Below, piece by piece: positions 1-6,907 of a stretch of DNA of 12,691 bases. Every line of letters begins with the position of its first letter. Within the stretch, counting starts at the first letter, position 1. The stretch spans positions 1-12,691 of the forward strand of contig CAXYVC010000076.1 in the NCBI GenBank assembly GCA_964292295.1, in the 5' to 3' direction. The notes beneath the pieces are model-generated. The model was given only the letters and a program-made list of their open reading frames with translations, was not told where the DNA came from and ran no database searches. The position numbers and the translations under genes were made by a program. The DNA is from CAXYVC01 sp964292295. GTDB taxonomy: Bacteria > Acidobacteriota > Holophagae > Holophagales > Holophagaceae.

Positions 1-936
1 GGGGGCCCCGGGGGAGGCCAGGGCTCCCAGTTCGACCCCAGCCAGTTCGCCGACATCCAGGACAGCTTCGGCGGCTCCATGGGCGGCATCTTCGGGGACC
101 TCTTCGGCGCCCCCCGCCGCCGCGGCACCGCCGGTGAACCAGGCTCGGACCTGCAGTACAACCTCCGCCTGGGCTTCCGGGAGGCCGTCTTCGGCGTGGA
201 GAGCCAGGAGATCGAGGTGCCCCGCCTGGAGACCTGCGACACCTGCGGCGGCAGCGGCTGCGCCCCGGGCACCTCGCCCCAGGCCTGCCCCCACTGCCGG
301 GGCACGGGCCAGGTGGCCATGCGCCAGGGCTTCCTCCAGATGGTCGTGGCCTGCCCCCACTGCGAGGGCCGGGGCCGCATCGTGCCGAGCCCCTGCACCT
401 CCTGCCGCGGCGAGGGGCGCGTCCACCGGCGCAGCAAGGTGAAGTTCCGCATCCCGGCGGGCATCGACCGCGGCCAGCGCCTGCGCCTGGAGGGCGAGGG
501 CGAGGCCGGCCGCCAGGGCGGCCCCACGGGCGACCTCTTCATTCTCTTCGACATCGCCGAGGACCCGCTCTACGAGCGCAACGGCGTGGACCTGCACCGC
601 GCCCTGGAGGTTCCCTGGCCCCTGCTGGCCCTGGGCGGCGAGCTGCCCTTCGAGACCCTGTACGGCAAGGACAGCCTGCGCCTCGCCCCGGGCACGCCCG
701 GCGACAAGGTGGTGAAGGTTCCCAACGCCGGCGTGCCCCGCCTGCGCGGCTCCGGCCGCGGGGACCTGTACGTGCACCTGAAGGTGGCCGTGCCGAAGAA
801 GCTGGATGCCGACCAGGAGCGCCTGGTGCGGGAGCTGCTGGCCGCCATGCAGGCGGAGGGCAGCGCCCCCGAGGCCGAGGGCGGCTTCATCTCCAAGATC
901 CTCGGCTCGGACAAAAAGAAGAAAAAGAAGAAGTGA
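1..936 (+). CDS. dnaJ: Chaperone protein DnaJ (Hsp40, type I), 5'-truncated by window edge
   Basis: Co-chaperone that delivers unfolded clients to DnaK and stimulates its ATPase in the cytoplasm. The frame is open from base 1 without a start, so the J domain and part of the Gly/Phe linker lie upstream of the window; an internal ATG at 79 is not the real start. Visible in order are the end of the G/F-rich linker (GGSMGGIFGDLFG), then the zinc-finger domain with all four CxxCxGxG repeats (CDTCGGSG, CPHCRGTG, CPHCEGRG, CTSCRGEG, roughly bases 235-420), then the C-terminal client-binding beta domains with the typical GDLFILFDI and GDLYVHLKV strands. The zinc finger separates it from CbpA-type proteins. 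The C-terminus is unusual: an acidic/Gly linker ending in seven consecutive lysines (bases 913-933). No dnaK or grpE is visible. Confidence 0.95.
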   Translation, partial: GGPGGGQGSQFDPSQFADIQDSFGGSMGGIFGDLFGAPRRRGTAGEPGSDLQYNLRLGFREAVFGVESQEIEVPRLETCDTCGGSGCAPGTSPQACPHCRGTGQVAMRQGFLQMVVACPHCEGRGRIVPSPCTSCRGEGRVHRRSKVKFRIPAGIDRGQRLRLEGEGEAGRQGGPTGDLFILFDIAEDPLYERNGVDLHRALEVPWPLLALGGELPFETLYGKDSLRLAPGTPGDKVVKVPNAGVPRLRGSGRGDLYVHLKVAVPKKLDADQERLVRELLAAMQAEGSAPEAEGGFISKILGSDKKKKKKK

Positions 937-941
937 TGCCA

Positions 942-979
942 GGGTGCTTCCAAGGGGGTGCCTTCGAAGCAAAGCACCC
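942..979 (+). other. Hairpin just after dnaJ
   Basis: An 8-bp perfect inverted repeat (GGGTGCTT at 942-949, AAGCACCC at 972-979) starts 6 bases after the dnaJ stop, with a smaller nested AAGG/CCTT pair inside. No T-run follows. It may act with the next hairpin to end or process the dnaJ transcript; this role is inference. Confidence 0.4.
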
Positions 980-990
980 GGAAGCGGCGG

Positions 991-1025
991 CTCTGGAACC
1001 CGGCCCCATAGGGCCGATTCCAGAG
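991..1025 (+). terminator. Strong stem-loop between dnaJ and trmO, possible terminator
   Basis: CTCTGGAA (991-998) pairs with TTCCAGAG (1018-1025), and CGGCCC (1001-1006) with GGGCCG (1011-1016), around a CATA loop. This gives 14 base pairs with a small internal loop. It is very stable, but no T-tract follows, so it is not a classical intrinsic terminator. It could be a terminator of the T-less kind or an RNA-stability element at the 3' end of dnaJ. Confidence 0.45.
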
Positions 1026-1067
1026 CAGGGCGCCCTTGAAAGCCCGGACTCCTTGGATCCCAGCGGA

Positions 1068-1592
1068 ATGCACATGGGTATGAGCCAGGCCTTCACCTTC
1101 CGCCCCATCGGCGTGGTGCACTCGCCCTATGGGCGGCGCATCGACGCGCCCCACCAGGCCACCGTGGTAGAGGGCACGGAGGCCGGCGAGGCCCTGGAGG
1201 CCCGGATCGAGCTGGATCCCGGGCTCCCCCTGGAGGTCCTGCAGGACCTGGAGGGCTTCGAGCGGATCTGGGCCATCTTCGCCTTCCACCGCAGCGACGG
1301 CTGGCGGCCCCTGGTGAAGCCGCCCCGGGGCGGCGGCAGGCGCGGCGTGCTGGCCACCCGCTCCCCCCACCGCCCCAACGCCCTGGGGCTCAGCGCCCTG
1401 GAGCTCCTGGGCGTGGAGGGCCGCACCCTGCGCGTGCGCGGGGTGGATCTGCTGGACGGCACGCCCATCCTGGACCTCAAGCCCTACGTCCCCTACGCGG
1501 ACGCCTTCCCGGATGCGCGGGCGGGATGGATCGACGCGATGGACGCGGCCACGGGCCGCCTCTCCGCCCCGGGCCCCCGCCGTCCGCGCTGA
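1068..1592 (+). CDS. trmO: tRNA (adenine(37)-N6)-methyltransferase TrmO (TsaA/YaeB family)
   Basis: SAM-dependent enzyme that N6-methylates the t6A37 of certain threonine tRNAs, next to the anticodon. The family signature is clear: an N-terminal FxPIGVVHSPY strand, DAPHQ (usually DAPRQ or similar), DLEGFERIWAIFAFHRS, then GVLATRSPHRPNALGLS (family form ATRSPxRPNPIGLS) and DGTPILDLKPYVPYAD (family DGTPxLDIKPYxP). It lacks the C-terminal extension of E. coli TrmO, so it is the compact single-domain form of about 175 residues. Three in-frame ATGs at 1068, 1074 and 1080 precede the first conserved residue; none has a good Shine-Dalgarno, so the start is uncertain within 12 bases. The gene lies about 130 bp after dnaJ, past two hairpins, and probably has its own transcript. 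Confidence 0.92.
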   Translation: MHMGMSQAFTFRPIGVVHSPYGRRIDAPHQATVVEGTEAGEALEARIELDPGLPLEVLQDLEGFERIWAIFAFHRSDGWRPLVKPPRGGGRRGVLATRSPHRPNALGLSALELLGVEGRTLRVRGVDLLDGTPILDLKPYVPYADAFPDARAGWIDAMDAATGRLSAPGPRRPR

Positions 1593-1603
1593 GCCCGGTC
1601 ACT

Positions 1604-1621
1604 CGGAGGCGGCGGCCTCCG
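1604..1621 (+). terminator. Hairpin after trmO, possible terminator
   Basis: CGGAGGC (1604-1610) and GCCTCCG (1615-1621) form a perfect 7-bp stem with a GGCG loop, 11 bases past the trmO stop. No T-tract follows, so the terminator role is tentative. Confidence 0.35.
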
Positions 1622-1630
1622 TGAGGAGAC

Positions 1631-1672
1631 CGAGGCGAAAGAGGAACACCACCCCTCCTTTCCCGCGCCTCG
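1631..1672 (+). other. Structured leader element upstream of the DUF5916 gene
   Basis: CGAGGCG (1631-1637) pairs with CGCCTCG (1666-1672), with a nested AAAG/CTTT and AGG/CCT extension and a loop containing AACACCACC. It is followed 4 bases later by a strong AGGAGGG (1677-1683) that is not well placed for the signal-peptide ATG at 1734. It could be a 5' UTR element of the next gene or a second hairpin downstream of trmO. I do not match it to a known RNA family. Confidence 0.3.
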
Positions 1673-1733
1673 CCCCAGGAGGGATGTGCGCGGCGACGGG
1701 TCCTGGGATCATGCGGGACTTCCCCCGCCTCCC

Positions 1734-4128
1734 ATGCGTAGCCCCCTGCCCGCCCTGTGCCTCGCGCTGGCCCTTCCGGCCGTGGAGGCGCCCCGCCGCC
1801 TTGAGGCGCGCCGCACGGCTCAGCCCATCCACCTGGACGGGCGCCTGGACGAGGAGGCCTGGGCCGCGGCCCCGGTCCTGCGGGAGTTCACGCAGTATTC
1901 CCCGCAGCTGGGCGCGCCCTCCCGCAAGCGCACGGAGGTGCGGATTCTCTACGACGCCCACAACCTCTACGTCGGCGCCCGCATGCACCACCCGCCCGGC
2001 AGCGCCGCGGTGGTGGGCCAGGTCCACCGCCGGGATCAGAGCAGCTCCAGCGACTGGTTCGGCATCCTCCTGGACAGCCCCCATGACCACCGTACCGCCT
2101 TCACCTTCCTCGTGAACGCCTCCGGCGTGCAGAGGGACGGCCTCCAGTTCGATGACCGCAGCGAAGACTGGAGCTGGGACGGGGTCTGGTCCTCCGCGGT
2201 GTCGGTGGATGCAGACGGATGGACCGCCGAGCTCCAGATCCCCCTGGCCCTCCTCCGCTTCGAGCGGGGGGGGCGGCCCCCTGACGTGGGGCGCGAACGC
2301 CGTCCGCCGGGATGAGGGCGCGGCACGGGAGCTGAGCTACTGGTACGTCCCCCCCCGCAGCGAGAACGCCTGGGTGAGCCGCTTCCCCCACCTGGAGGGA
2401 CTGGAGGGCTTGGCGCCGACGCCGCGCAGAGAGTGGATCCCCTACGTGAGCCTCCAGCGCAAGTTCGAGACGGCGCAGCCCTACGACGACCGTGCCTGGG
2501 AGGCCAGGGCCGGCCTGGACGCGCACCTGGGCCTGGGTTCCGAGGCCCAGCTGGACCTCACGCTGCGCCCGGACTTCGGCCAGGTGGAGGTGGACCAGGC
2601 CGTGCTCAACCTCGGCACCGTGGAGACCTTCTTCCCCGAGAAGCGCCCCTTCTTCCTGGAGGGCATGGACATCTTCAAGGTCCCGGGCCCCACGCTCTTC
2701 TACAGCCGCCGCCTGGGCCGCGGCCTGGAGGGGCCTGGGCCGGAGCAGCGGGTGAGGGACTGGCCGAAGGCCGCGGAGATCGCCGCTGCCGCCAAGTTCA
2801 CGGCCAAGTATCCAGGGGGGCTGGCCCTCGGCGTGCTCGGGGCGGGCCTCGAAGCGGCCAGGGCCGCGGTGGAGGAAGCCCCGGGCGCCCCGTCGCACAT
2901 CGAGATCGCCCCGTACACGAGCGCTGCCGTGGCCCGGGCCACCCAGGCGCTGGACGGCCGCGGCGGCTACGTGGGCGTCTTCGGCTCCTTCCTGCGCCAG
3001 GCTGGTCCGACGGGCCGGAGCGCAGCCGTGGGCGCCCTGGACGGCGCCTGGAAGTCCAGGGACAGCAGCACGCGCCTGGAGGGCATCCTGGCCGCCAGCG
3101 AAGCCGGCCCCAAGGGAAGCCCCGAGCGGGGATCCTTCCTGAAGGTCCACGGCGTCACCGCCTGGGGAGGCGGGTGGAACCTGGACGCCAACGCCTTCAC
3201 GGTCTCCAAGCGCTTCAATCCCAACGACCTCGGCTACCTGGATCGGCCCGACCGGGACGGCTTCACCTTCGACCTGGACCGGCGATGGGACCTGCAGCGG
3301 GGCGCCTTCCGCAACCCCTTCCTGCGGCTCACCTACTGCGAGTTCCGCGACCGGGCCGGCAGGCCCTACCTGAAATACTGGGAGAGCTGGGGCAAGACAG
3401 AGTCCACGGCGGAGTGGTCCGCCTTCCTGGGAGGAGGGGTGTCGGCGGAAACCTGGGATGACCGGGAACTCCGCACCTTCCAGGCCCCCGTGAAGAAGTA
3501 CCTGCGCGTCCCCCGGAACGGCTGGCTCTTCTGGGGGGTGGAGACGCCCCCCAACACCCCCTGGAGCCTCAGCTTCCAGTGGAACCAAGCCTGGCAGGAG
3601 GGCGGCCCCAAGCAGGAGCTCTCGCTCGGCCAGATCCTGCGCCCGAACCCGAGGCTGGAGCTCCGCCTGGACGCGGCCTACACCCACAGCCAAGGCGCCT
3701 GGAGCTGGCTGGAGACCCAGGGCGCCACCCCCATCGTGGGCCGGCGCCGGCTGAGCCAGCTCGACCTGAACCTCCGCGCGGCCTACGCCTTCAGTCCCAC
3801 CCTCACGCTGCAGGCCTACAGCCAGTGGCTGGCAGGAAGCTGGTGCTTCCGCGACCTCCACCGCTACGTGGACGACGACACCCTCGCCCCCGGCGCCACC
3901 GCCCAGGGCCCCACCACCGCAGGCGATCGCCTGTGGAAGGGCAACCTCATCACCCGCTGGGAGTTCCGCCCGGGCTCCACGCTCTTCCTCGTCTACACCC
4001 ACGGGGTCTGGAGCGGGGAAGCCTCCAGCACGCGGGGGGGCCTGAGCCCCGTGCGGGACCTCGCCTGGCTCCGGCACCTGCCCAGCGACGACGCAGTGCA
4101 GGTGAAGCTCAGCTGGCTGTTCCGCTAG
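1734..4128 (+). pseudogene. CBM9-like/DUF5916 outer-membrane protein, frame broken at a G8 run
   Basis: Two reading frames together make one protein of about 797 residues. The first part (1734-2273) has a signal peptide (MRSPLPALCLALALPAVEA) and a carbohydrate-binding family 9-like domain (IHLDGRLDEEAW, TEVRILYDAHNLYVGARM, FTFLVNASGVQRD, IPLALLRF). In this frame it stops at 2315. The next expected motif, WGANAVRR, appears one frame over and continues to 4128 as a DUF5916 domain (TLRPDFGQVEVDQAVLNL, FFPEKRPFFLEGMDIF), then beta-barrel-like strands ending in WLFR. The switch falls at eight G (2266-2273); seven would restore one frame. Codon use and family motifs are intact on both sides, so the break is recent, an error or a switch. 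Family members are cell-envelope proteins of unclear function, some beside TonB-dependent systems. A GTG at 1686 is an alternative start 2 bases after AGGAGGG, but it adds 16 residues before the signal peptide. Confidence 0.85.
2266..2273 (+). repeat. G8 homopolymer at the frameshift point
   Basis: Eight consecutive G lie between the codons for LLRFER and GPLTWGANA of the DUF5916 gene. Deleting one G joins the two frames. Homopolymeric G tracts of this length are prone both to sequencing error and to slipped-strand mutation. Confidence 0.9.
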
Positions 4129-5203
4129 AGCCGCGCCCCAGGCCCGCGAGGGGCCGCTCCAGCCAGCGTTCCGCGCAGGCCGCGGCCGCCAGGGCGGCCA
4201 GGAGGGCCGCGGCGAAGGCGGTCCAGCCCGTGAGGCCAAGCGCCACCGCGGCACGATGGGTGAAGGGGTGCAGCAGGTAGAGGCCGTAGCTCCAGGCCCC
4301 CACCCGCGCGAGCAGGCGGCCGCAAAGGCCGGAGCGCCCGCCCTGGAGGGCCGCCAGCAGCAGTACCAGCGCCGCGAAGCCCAGGTAGCGGTAGCGCAGC
4401 CCGCCCGTGAGGGCCACCAAGTGGTCGTAGAAGAGGGGAACGGGCCGCAGCAGGCCCCAGAGCGGCAGCGCGGCCAGCGCCAGCACGCCGCGCCAGGACA
4501 GCCTCCAGGCCAGGCGCCCATGCAGCTCCGCCAGCAGGGCGCCGAGGGCGAAGAGGAAGAGCTGGTTGCCCGGCTGCACGTACAGGTGGAAGCGGTCCCC
4601 GAGGGGCGCCTCCATCACGCGGTGCAGGGTGGCGGGCAGGCTGCAGGCCGCGAGGACCAGGAGCAGCGGCAGCAGGAAGGCCAGGCCCCAGCGCGCCCGC
4701 GCCCAGGCCAGGGGCGGATAGGCCGCGTAGAGCAGCGCCACGAGCCCCACGTACCAGCCCCCCGTCACCAGGGCGTGGTTGGGGTGGATGGCGCCGAAGG
4801 CGAAGGTGAGGTTCTCCAGCACGAAGCGCGGGCTCGCCTCGGGCCCCATGCCCAGGGCGAAGGCCACGTTGAGGCCCACCGCCAGGTAGAAGACTGGAGC
4901 CAGGCGCAGCCAGCGCCGGAGGTAGAAGCGGGCAGGGCCCTCCCGGCGCAGCTTCTCCCAGGGTGTGAAACGGAAGAGCAGGAAGCCCGACAGCACGAAG
5001 AAGGTGGAGACGCCGAAGTTGCCCAGCTTGGACACCGCCATGTTGGCGCGGCTGCCCGTGGGGAAGAGCTCCGTCCACACGCTCAGGTGGTAGGTCGCCA
5101 CCGCCAACGCCAGCAGGCCCCGCAGCGCATCCAGCCCCGGCATGCGGTTCCCCTCGGGCTCCGCCAGGAACCAGGCCCGTAGCCTTGCGCGCAGGGTCTC
5201 CAT
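4109..5203 (-). CDS. Acyltransferase-3 family (OafA/YrhL-like) integral membrane protein
   Basis: Probable inner-membrane O-acyltransferase that transfers an acyl group, often acetyl, to an envelope sugar or other exported molecule; the substrate cannot be told from sequence. The 364 residues hold about ten hydrophobic segments. Family marks include the R-x10-H motif (R28 to H39 in LDALRGLLALAVATYH), GVSTFFVLSGFLLFRF, YLRRWLRLAPVFYL, a late SYGLYLLHPF, and ERWLERP near the end. There is no C-terminal SGNH domain. The ATG at 5203 is 27 bp after the yjdF stop, so it may be the last gene of a purM-yjdF-acyltransferase transcript. A GCAGGG/CCCTGC stem (5191-5210) puts the start codon in its loop, and only a weak Shine-Dalgarno is seen. 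Its stop overlaps the convergent DUF5916 stop by 20 bp. Confidence 0.88.
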   Translation of the reverse strand: METLRARLRAWFLAEPEGNRMPGLDALRGLLALAVATYHLSVWTELFPTGSRANMAVSKLGNFGVSTFFVLSGFLLFRFTPWEKLRREGPARFYLRRWLRLAPVFYLAVGLNVAFALGMGPEASPRFVLENLTFAFGAIHPNHALVTGGWYVGLVALLYAAYPPLAWARARWGLAFLLPLLLVLAACSLPATLHRVMEAPLGDRFHLYVQPGNQLFLFALGALLAELHGRLAWRLSWRGVLALAALPLWGLLRPVPLFYDHLVALTGGLRYRYLGFAALVLLLAALQGGRSGLCGRLLARVGAWSYGLYLLHPFTHRAAVALGLTGWTAFAAALLAALAAAACAERWLERPLAGLGRGSSGTAS

Positions 5204-5230
5204 GCCCTGCAGTGTGGCAGGGCGCGGCCC

Positions 5231-5632
5231 TCAATGCCCCCGGCGCCGTGCCCGCGCCTTGGCCTCCCGCACGGCGCGGACGTGGCGTGCGTGCGCTTCC
5301 CGCAGTCTTCTCCGCGCCTGGCGCGCTTCCAGCGCCCCCTGTTCCCGGGCGGCGGCCAGGGCCTCCTGGGCCTTGCGGCTGGGGGTTCCGGCTCGGCGGG
5401 CGCGGGCCATGTCCCGCGCCGCGCGCTTCGGAGACCGGGCCTTCGGCGTCGCCACCGCCACCGCCGGACGGCCGCGCAGGGCCCTCCACTGCGTGAGCAG
5501 GAAGGCCAGCACCTCCGGCCCGCTGGGTTCGGGGCCGAACACGTGCCGCCAGGCCCGAAGGCCGTCCTCATCCTCCACCTCGAGCACCCCCACCCAGAAG
5601 GGGCCCTCGAAAAAAACCGTGAATGTAGCCAC
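5231..5632 (-). CDS. yjdF: YjdF family protein (DUF2992)
   Basis: Protein of unknown function, about 133 residues, from the family named after Bacillus subtilis YjdF. The start has the family signature FTVFFEGPFWVGVLEVEDEDG, then ARHVFGPEPS-type residues (AWRHVFGPEPSGPEVLAFLL). The second half is extremely basic and Ala/Arg-rich (PKRAARD, KAQEALAAAREQ) and likely helical. It ends in RRRGH, matching the KHRGH-like end of the family; a nucleic-acid-binding role would fit the charge but is not shown. I chose the GTG at 5632 because homology begins right there and GGAGG (plus bases 5637-5641) sits 4 bases upstream; an upstream ATG at 5689 would add 19 unconserved residues. A run of seven T covers codons 6-8. 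In Firmicutes this gene is controlled by the azaaromatic riboswitch, and a structured leader precedes it here. Confidence 0.85.
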   Translation of the reverse strand: MATFTVFFEGPFWVGVLEVEDEDGLRAWRHVFGPEPSGPEVLAFLLTQWRALRGRPAVAVATPKARSPKRAARDMARARRAGTPSRKAQEALAAAREQGALEARQARRRLREAHARHVRAVREAKARARRRGH

Positions 5633-5722
5633 ACGCCCTCCGAACGGAGGGCGCGATGGACATCCCCGGCGGGGGAAGGCTACTGACACCCGGAAAGGGT
5701 GCGCCCGGGCTACCTACCGGGC
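5625..5722 (-). ncRNA. Candidate structured leader (possible yjdF/azaaromatic riboswitch)
   Basis: Between purM and yjdF the minus strand can form, in transcript order: stem 5717-5722/5703-5708 (GCCCGG/CCGGGC), stem 5697-5701/5687-5691 (CACCC/GGGTG), stem 5671-5674/5664-5667 (CCCC/GGGG), and a 9-bp hairpin 5634-5653 (CGCCCTCCG/CGGAGGGCG) that buries the yjdF Shine-Dalgarno GGAGG. GGCTAC at 5630-5625, which begins at the last G of the GTG start codon, can pair with GTAGCC at 5683-5678, closing a multi-branch junction, or with a second GTAGCC at 5713-5708. Hidden RBS plus alternative pairing is the layout of a translational switch. Assignment to the yjdF motif rests on the downstream gene; the family consensus was not tested. 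Confidence 0.5.
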
Positions 5723-5766
5723 CGCGTTTTTTCGCGCCGTACCTGCGAAAGGGCCAGCCTAGCCGC

Positions 5767-6804
5767 TCAGCGGTAGAGGACCTTCCCCGCCCCCGGCACC
5801 AGCTCGCCCAGGAGCCAGGCGGCCTCGCCCGCGGCCTTCAGGTCGGCCAGGACGGCCTCGGCGCCGGCCTTCGGGGCCACCAGCACCATGCCCACGCCCA
5901 GGTTCAGCGCCTGGCGGGCGTCCTTGAGGCTCAGCTGCCCCTTCTCCATGAGGAAGGTGAAGAGCGCCGGGATCTCCCAGCTCCGCGTGTCGATGGCCGC
6001 GTCCAGGTGGGCGAGCAGCACGCGGGGCAGGTTGTCGGTCAGGCCGCCTCCGGTGATGTGGGCCATGGCGCGCAGGCGGCGGGCCTGCACCAGGGGCATC
6101 ACGGGGCCCAGGTAGCTGCGGTGGGTCGCCAGCAGGGCCTCGGCCACGGTCTTCCCCGTACCGGGCAGTTCGTCGCCCACCTGGAGGCCCGCCACCTCGA
6201 AGCAGACCTTCCGGGCCAGGGAGTAGCCGTTGGTGTGCAGACCCGAGCTGGGCAGGCCGATCAGCACGTCGCCCGCTCCCATCTCCGGCAGGCGGGGCAG
6301 CAGGGCGTCCTCGTCCACCACGCCGGTGATGGTGCCCGCCACGTCCACCTCGCCCTTGGCGTAGACGCCCGGCATCTCCGCCAGCTCGCCGCCGATCAGG
6401 GCGCAGCCCGCGGCGCGGCAGGCGTCGGCCATGCCCTTCACGATGGCCTCGATCACGGCCGGCTCGAGCCGCTCCGCGGCGATGTAGTCCAGGAAGAACA
6501 GGGGCCGCGCGCCCTGCACCAGGATGTCGTTGATGCAGTGGTTCACCAGGTCGGCGCCCACCGTGTCCCAGGTGTCGGCCAGGCGGGCCACCTTCATCTT
6601 CGTGCCCACGCCGTCCATGCTGGCCACGAGCACGGGGCGCGCCTCCGGGAACTGGGCGCTGAAGAGGCCGCCGAAGAGGCCGATGTCGCTGCGCACGCCC
6701 GGCGTCTTCGTGCCCTTCACGATCGGCTTGATGCGGCGCAGGGCCTCATCCTGGCGGCTGATGTCCACGCCCGAGGCTGCGTAGCTGACCGGCTGCTGGC
6801 TCAT
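5767..6804 (-). CDS. purM: Phosphoribosylformylglycinamidine cyclo-ligase (AIR synthetase)
   Basis: Fifth step of de novo purine synthesis: ATP-dependent ring closure of FGAM to aminoimidazole ribonucleotide in the cytoplasm. The 345-residue length equals that of E. coli PurM. Signatures in order: YAASGVDI, MDGVGTKMKVA (family DGVGTKL), NDILVQGARPLFFLDYIA, the GGELAEMPGVY loop (family GGETAEMPGMY), GVVDED, GLPSSGLHTNGYSLARK, and AHITGGGLTDNLPRVL. The ATG at 6804 starts MSQQPVSYAASG and has GGAG about 6 bases upstream; longer readings to 7287 run across the divergent hcp gene and are not real. It is divergent from hcp over 154 bp and is followed by yjdF after 134 bp. Its Shine-Dalgarno lies in a hairpin. 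The usual neighbour purN is not present here. Confidence 0.97.
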   Translation of the reverse strand: MSQQPVSYAASGVDISRQDEALRRIKPIVKGTKTPGVRSDIGLFGGLFSAQFPEARPVLVASMDGVGTKMKVARLADTWDTVGADLVNHCINDILVQGARPLFFLDYIAAERLEPAVIEAIVKGMADACRAAGCALIGGELAEMPGVYAKGEVDVAGTITGVVDEDALLPRLPEMGAGDVLIGLPSSGLHTNGYSLARKVCFEVAGLQVGDELPGTGKTVAEALLATHRSYLGPVMPLVQARRLRAMAHITGGGLTDNLPRVLLAHLDAAIDTRSWEIPALFTFLMEKGQLSLKDARQALNLGVGMVLVAPKAGAEAVLADLKAAGEAAWLLGELVPGAGKVLYR

Positions 6805-6829
6805 GGGGACTCCAAAAAGGGAGTTTCCC
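6805..6829 (-). promoter_or_regulatory. Hairpin covering the purM Shine-Dalgarno
   Basis: On the minus strand ACTCC (6824-6820) pairs with GGAGT (6813-6809) around a T-rich loop, and outer GGG/CCC pairs flank it. The GGAG used for purM translation lies inside the stem. This could damp or tune translation; whether it switches is unknown. Confidence 0.4.
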
Positions 6830-6871
6830 ACAAGGAGCCGGAGAAAAGGGTCACGGCAAAAAAGGAGCCTT

Positions 6872-6889
6872 CCTTGATCCCCGTCAAGG
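6872..6889. promoter_or_regulatory. FNR/CRP-family operator candidate between purM and hcp
   Basis: CCTTGA (6872-6877) and TCAAGG (6884-6889) form a perfect 6-bp inverted repeat. The core TTGAT-N4-GTCAA (6874-6887) differs from the FNR consensus TTGAT-N4-ATCAA at one base. FNR, DNR/NNR and HcpR proteins commonly control hcp genes in response to anoxia or nitric oxide. The same bases read on the minus strand contain TTGACG, which could serve as a -35 for purM. Confidence 0.6.
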
Positions 6890-6907
6890 CCGCACCCTTC
6901 CGCGGCT

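Noticed and set aside
2101..4521. Very long open frame of 806 codons on the minus strand opposite the DUF5916 gene
   Set aside because: Its composition is a mirror of a GC-rich gene (Gly, Ala, Arg, Pro runs) with no family motif, while the plus strand carries clear DUF5916 motifs.
5654..5689. Longer YjdF start at ATG 5689
   Set aside because: The added 19 residues are not like the family, and they would cover the structured leader. GTG 5632 has a Shine-Dalgarno and starts at the conserved strand.
5721..5738. CGCG-T6-CGCG hairpin after purM as an intrinsic terminator
   Set aside because: The T-run lies in the loop, not after a stem, and on the minus strand, where purM is read, it is an A-run. 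The stem is only about four base pairs.
6833..6869. AAGGAGCC repeated twice 30 bases apart upstream of purM
   Set aside because: An 8-base direct repeat in purine-rich DNA is weak; the copies look like ribosome-site-like words with no start codon behind them.
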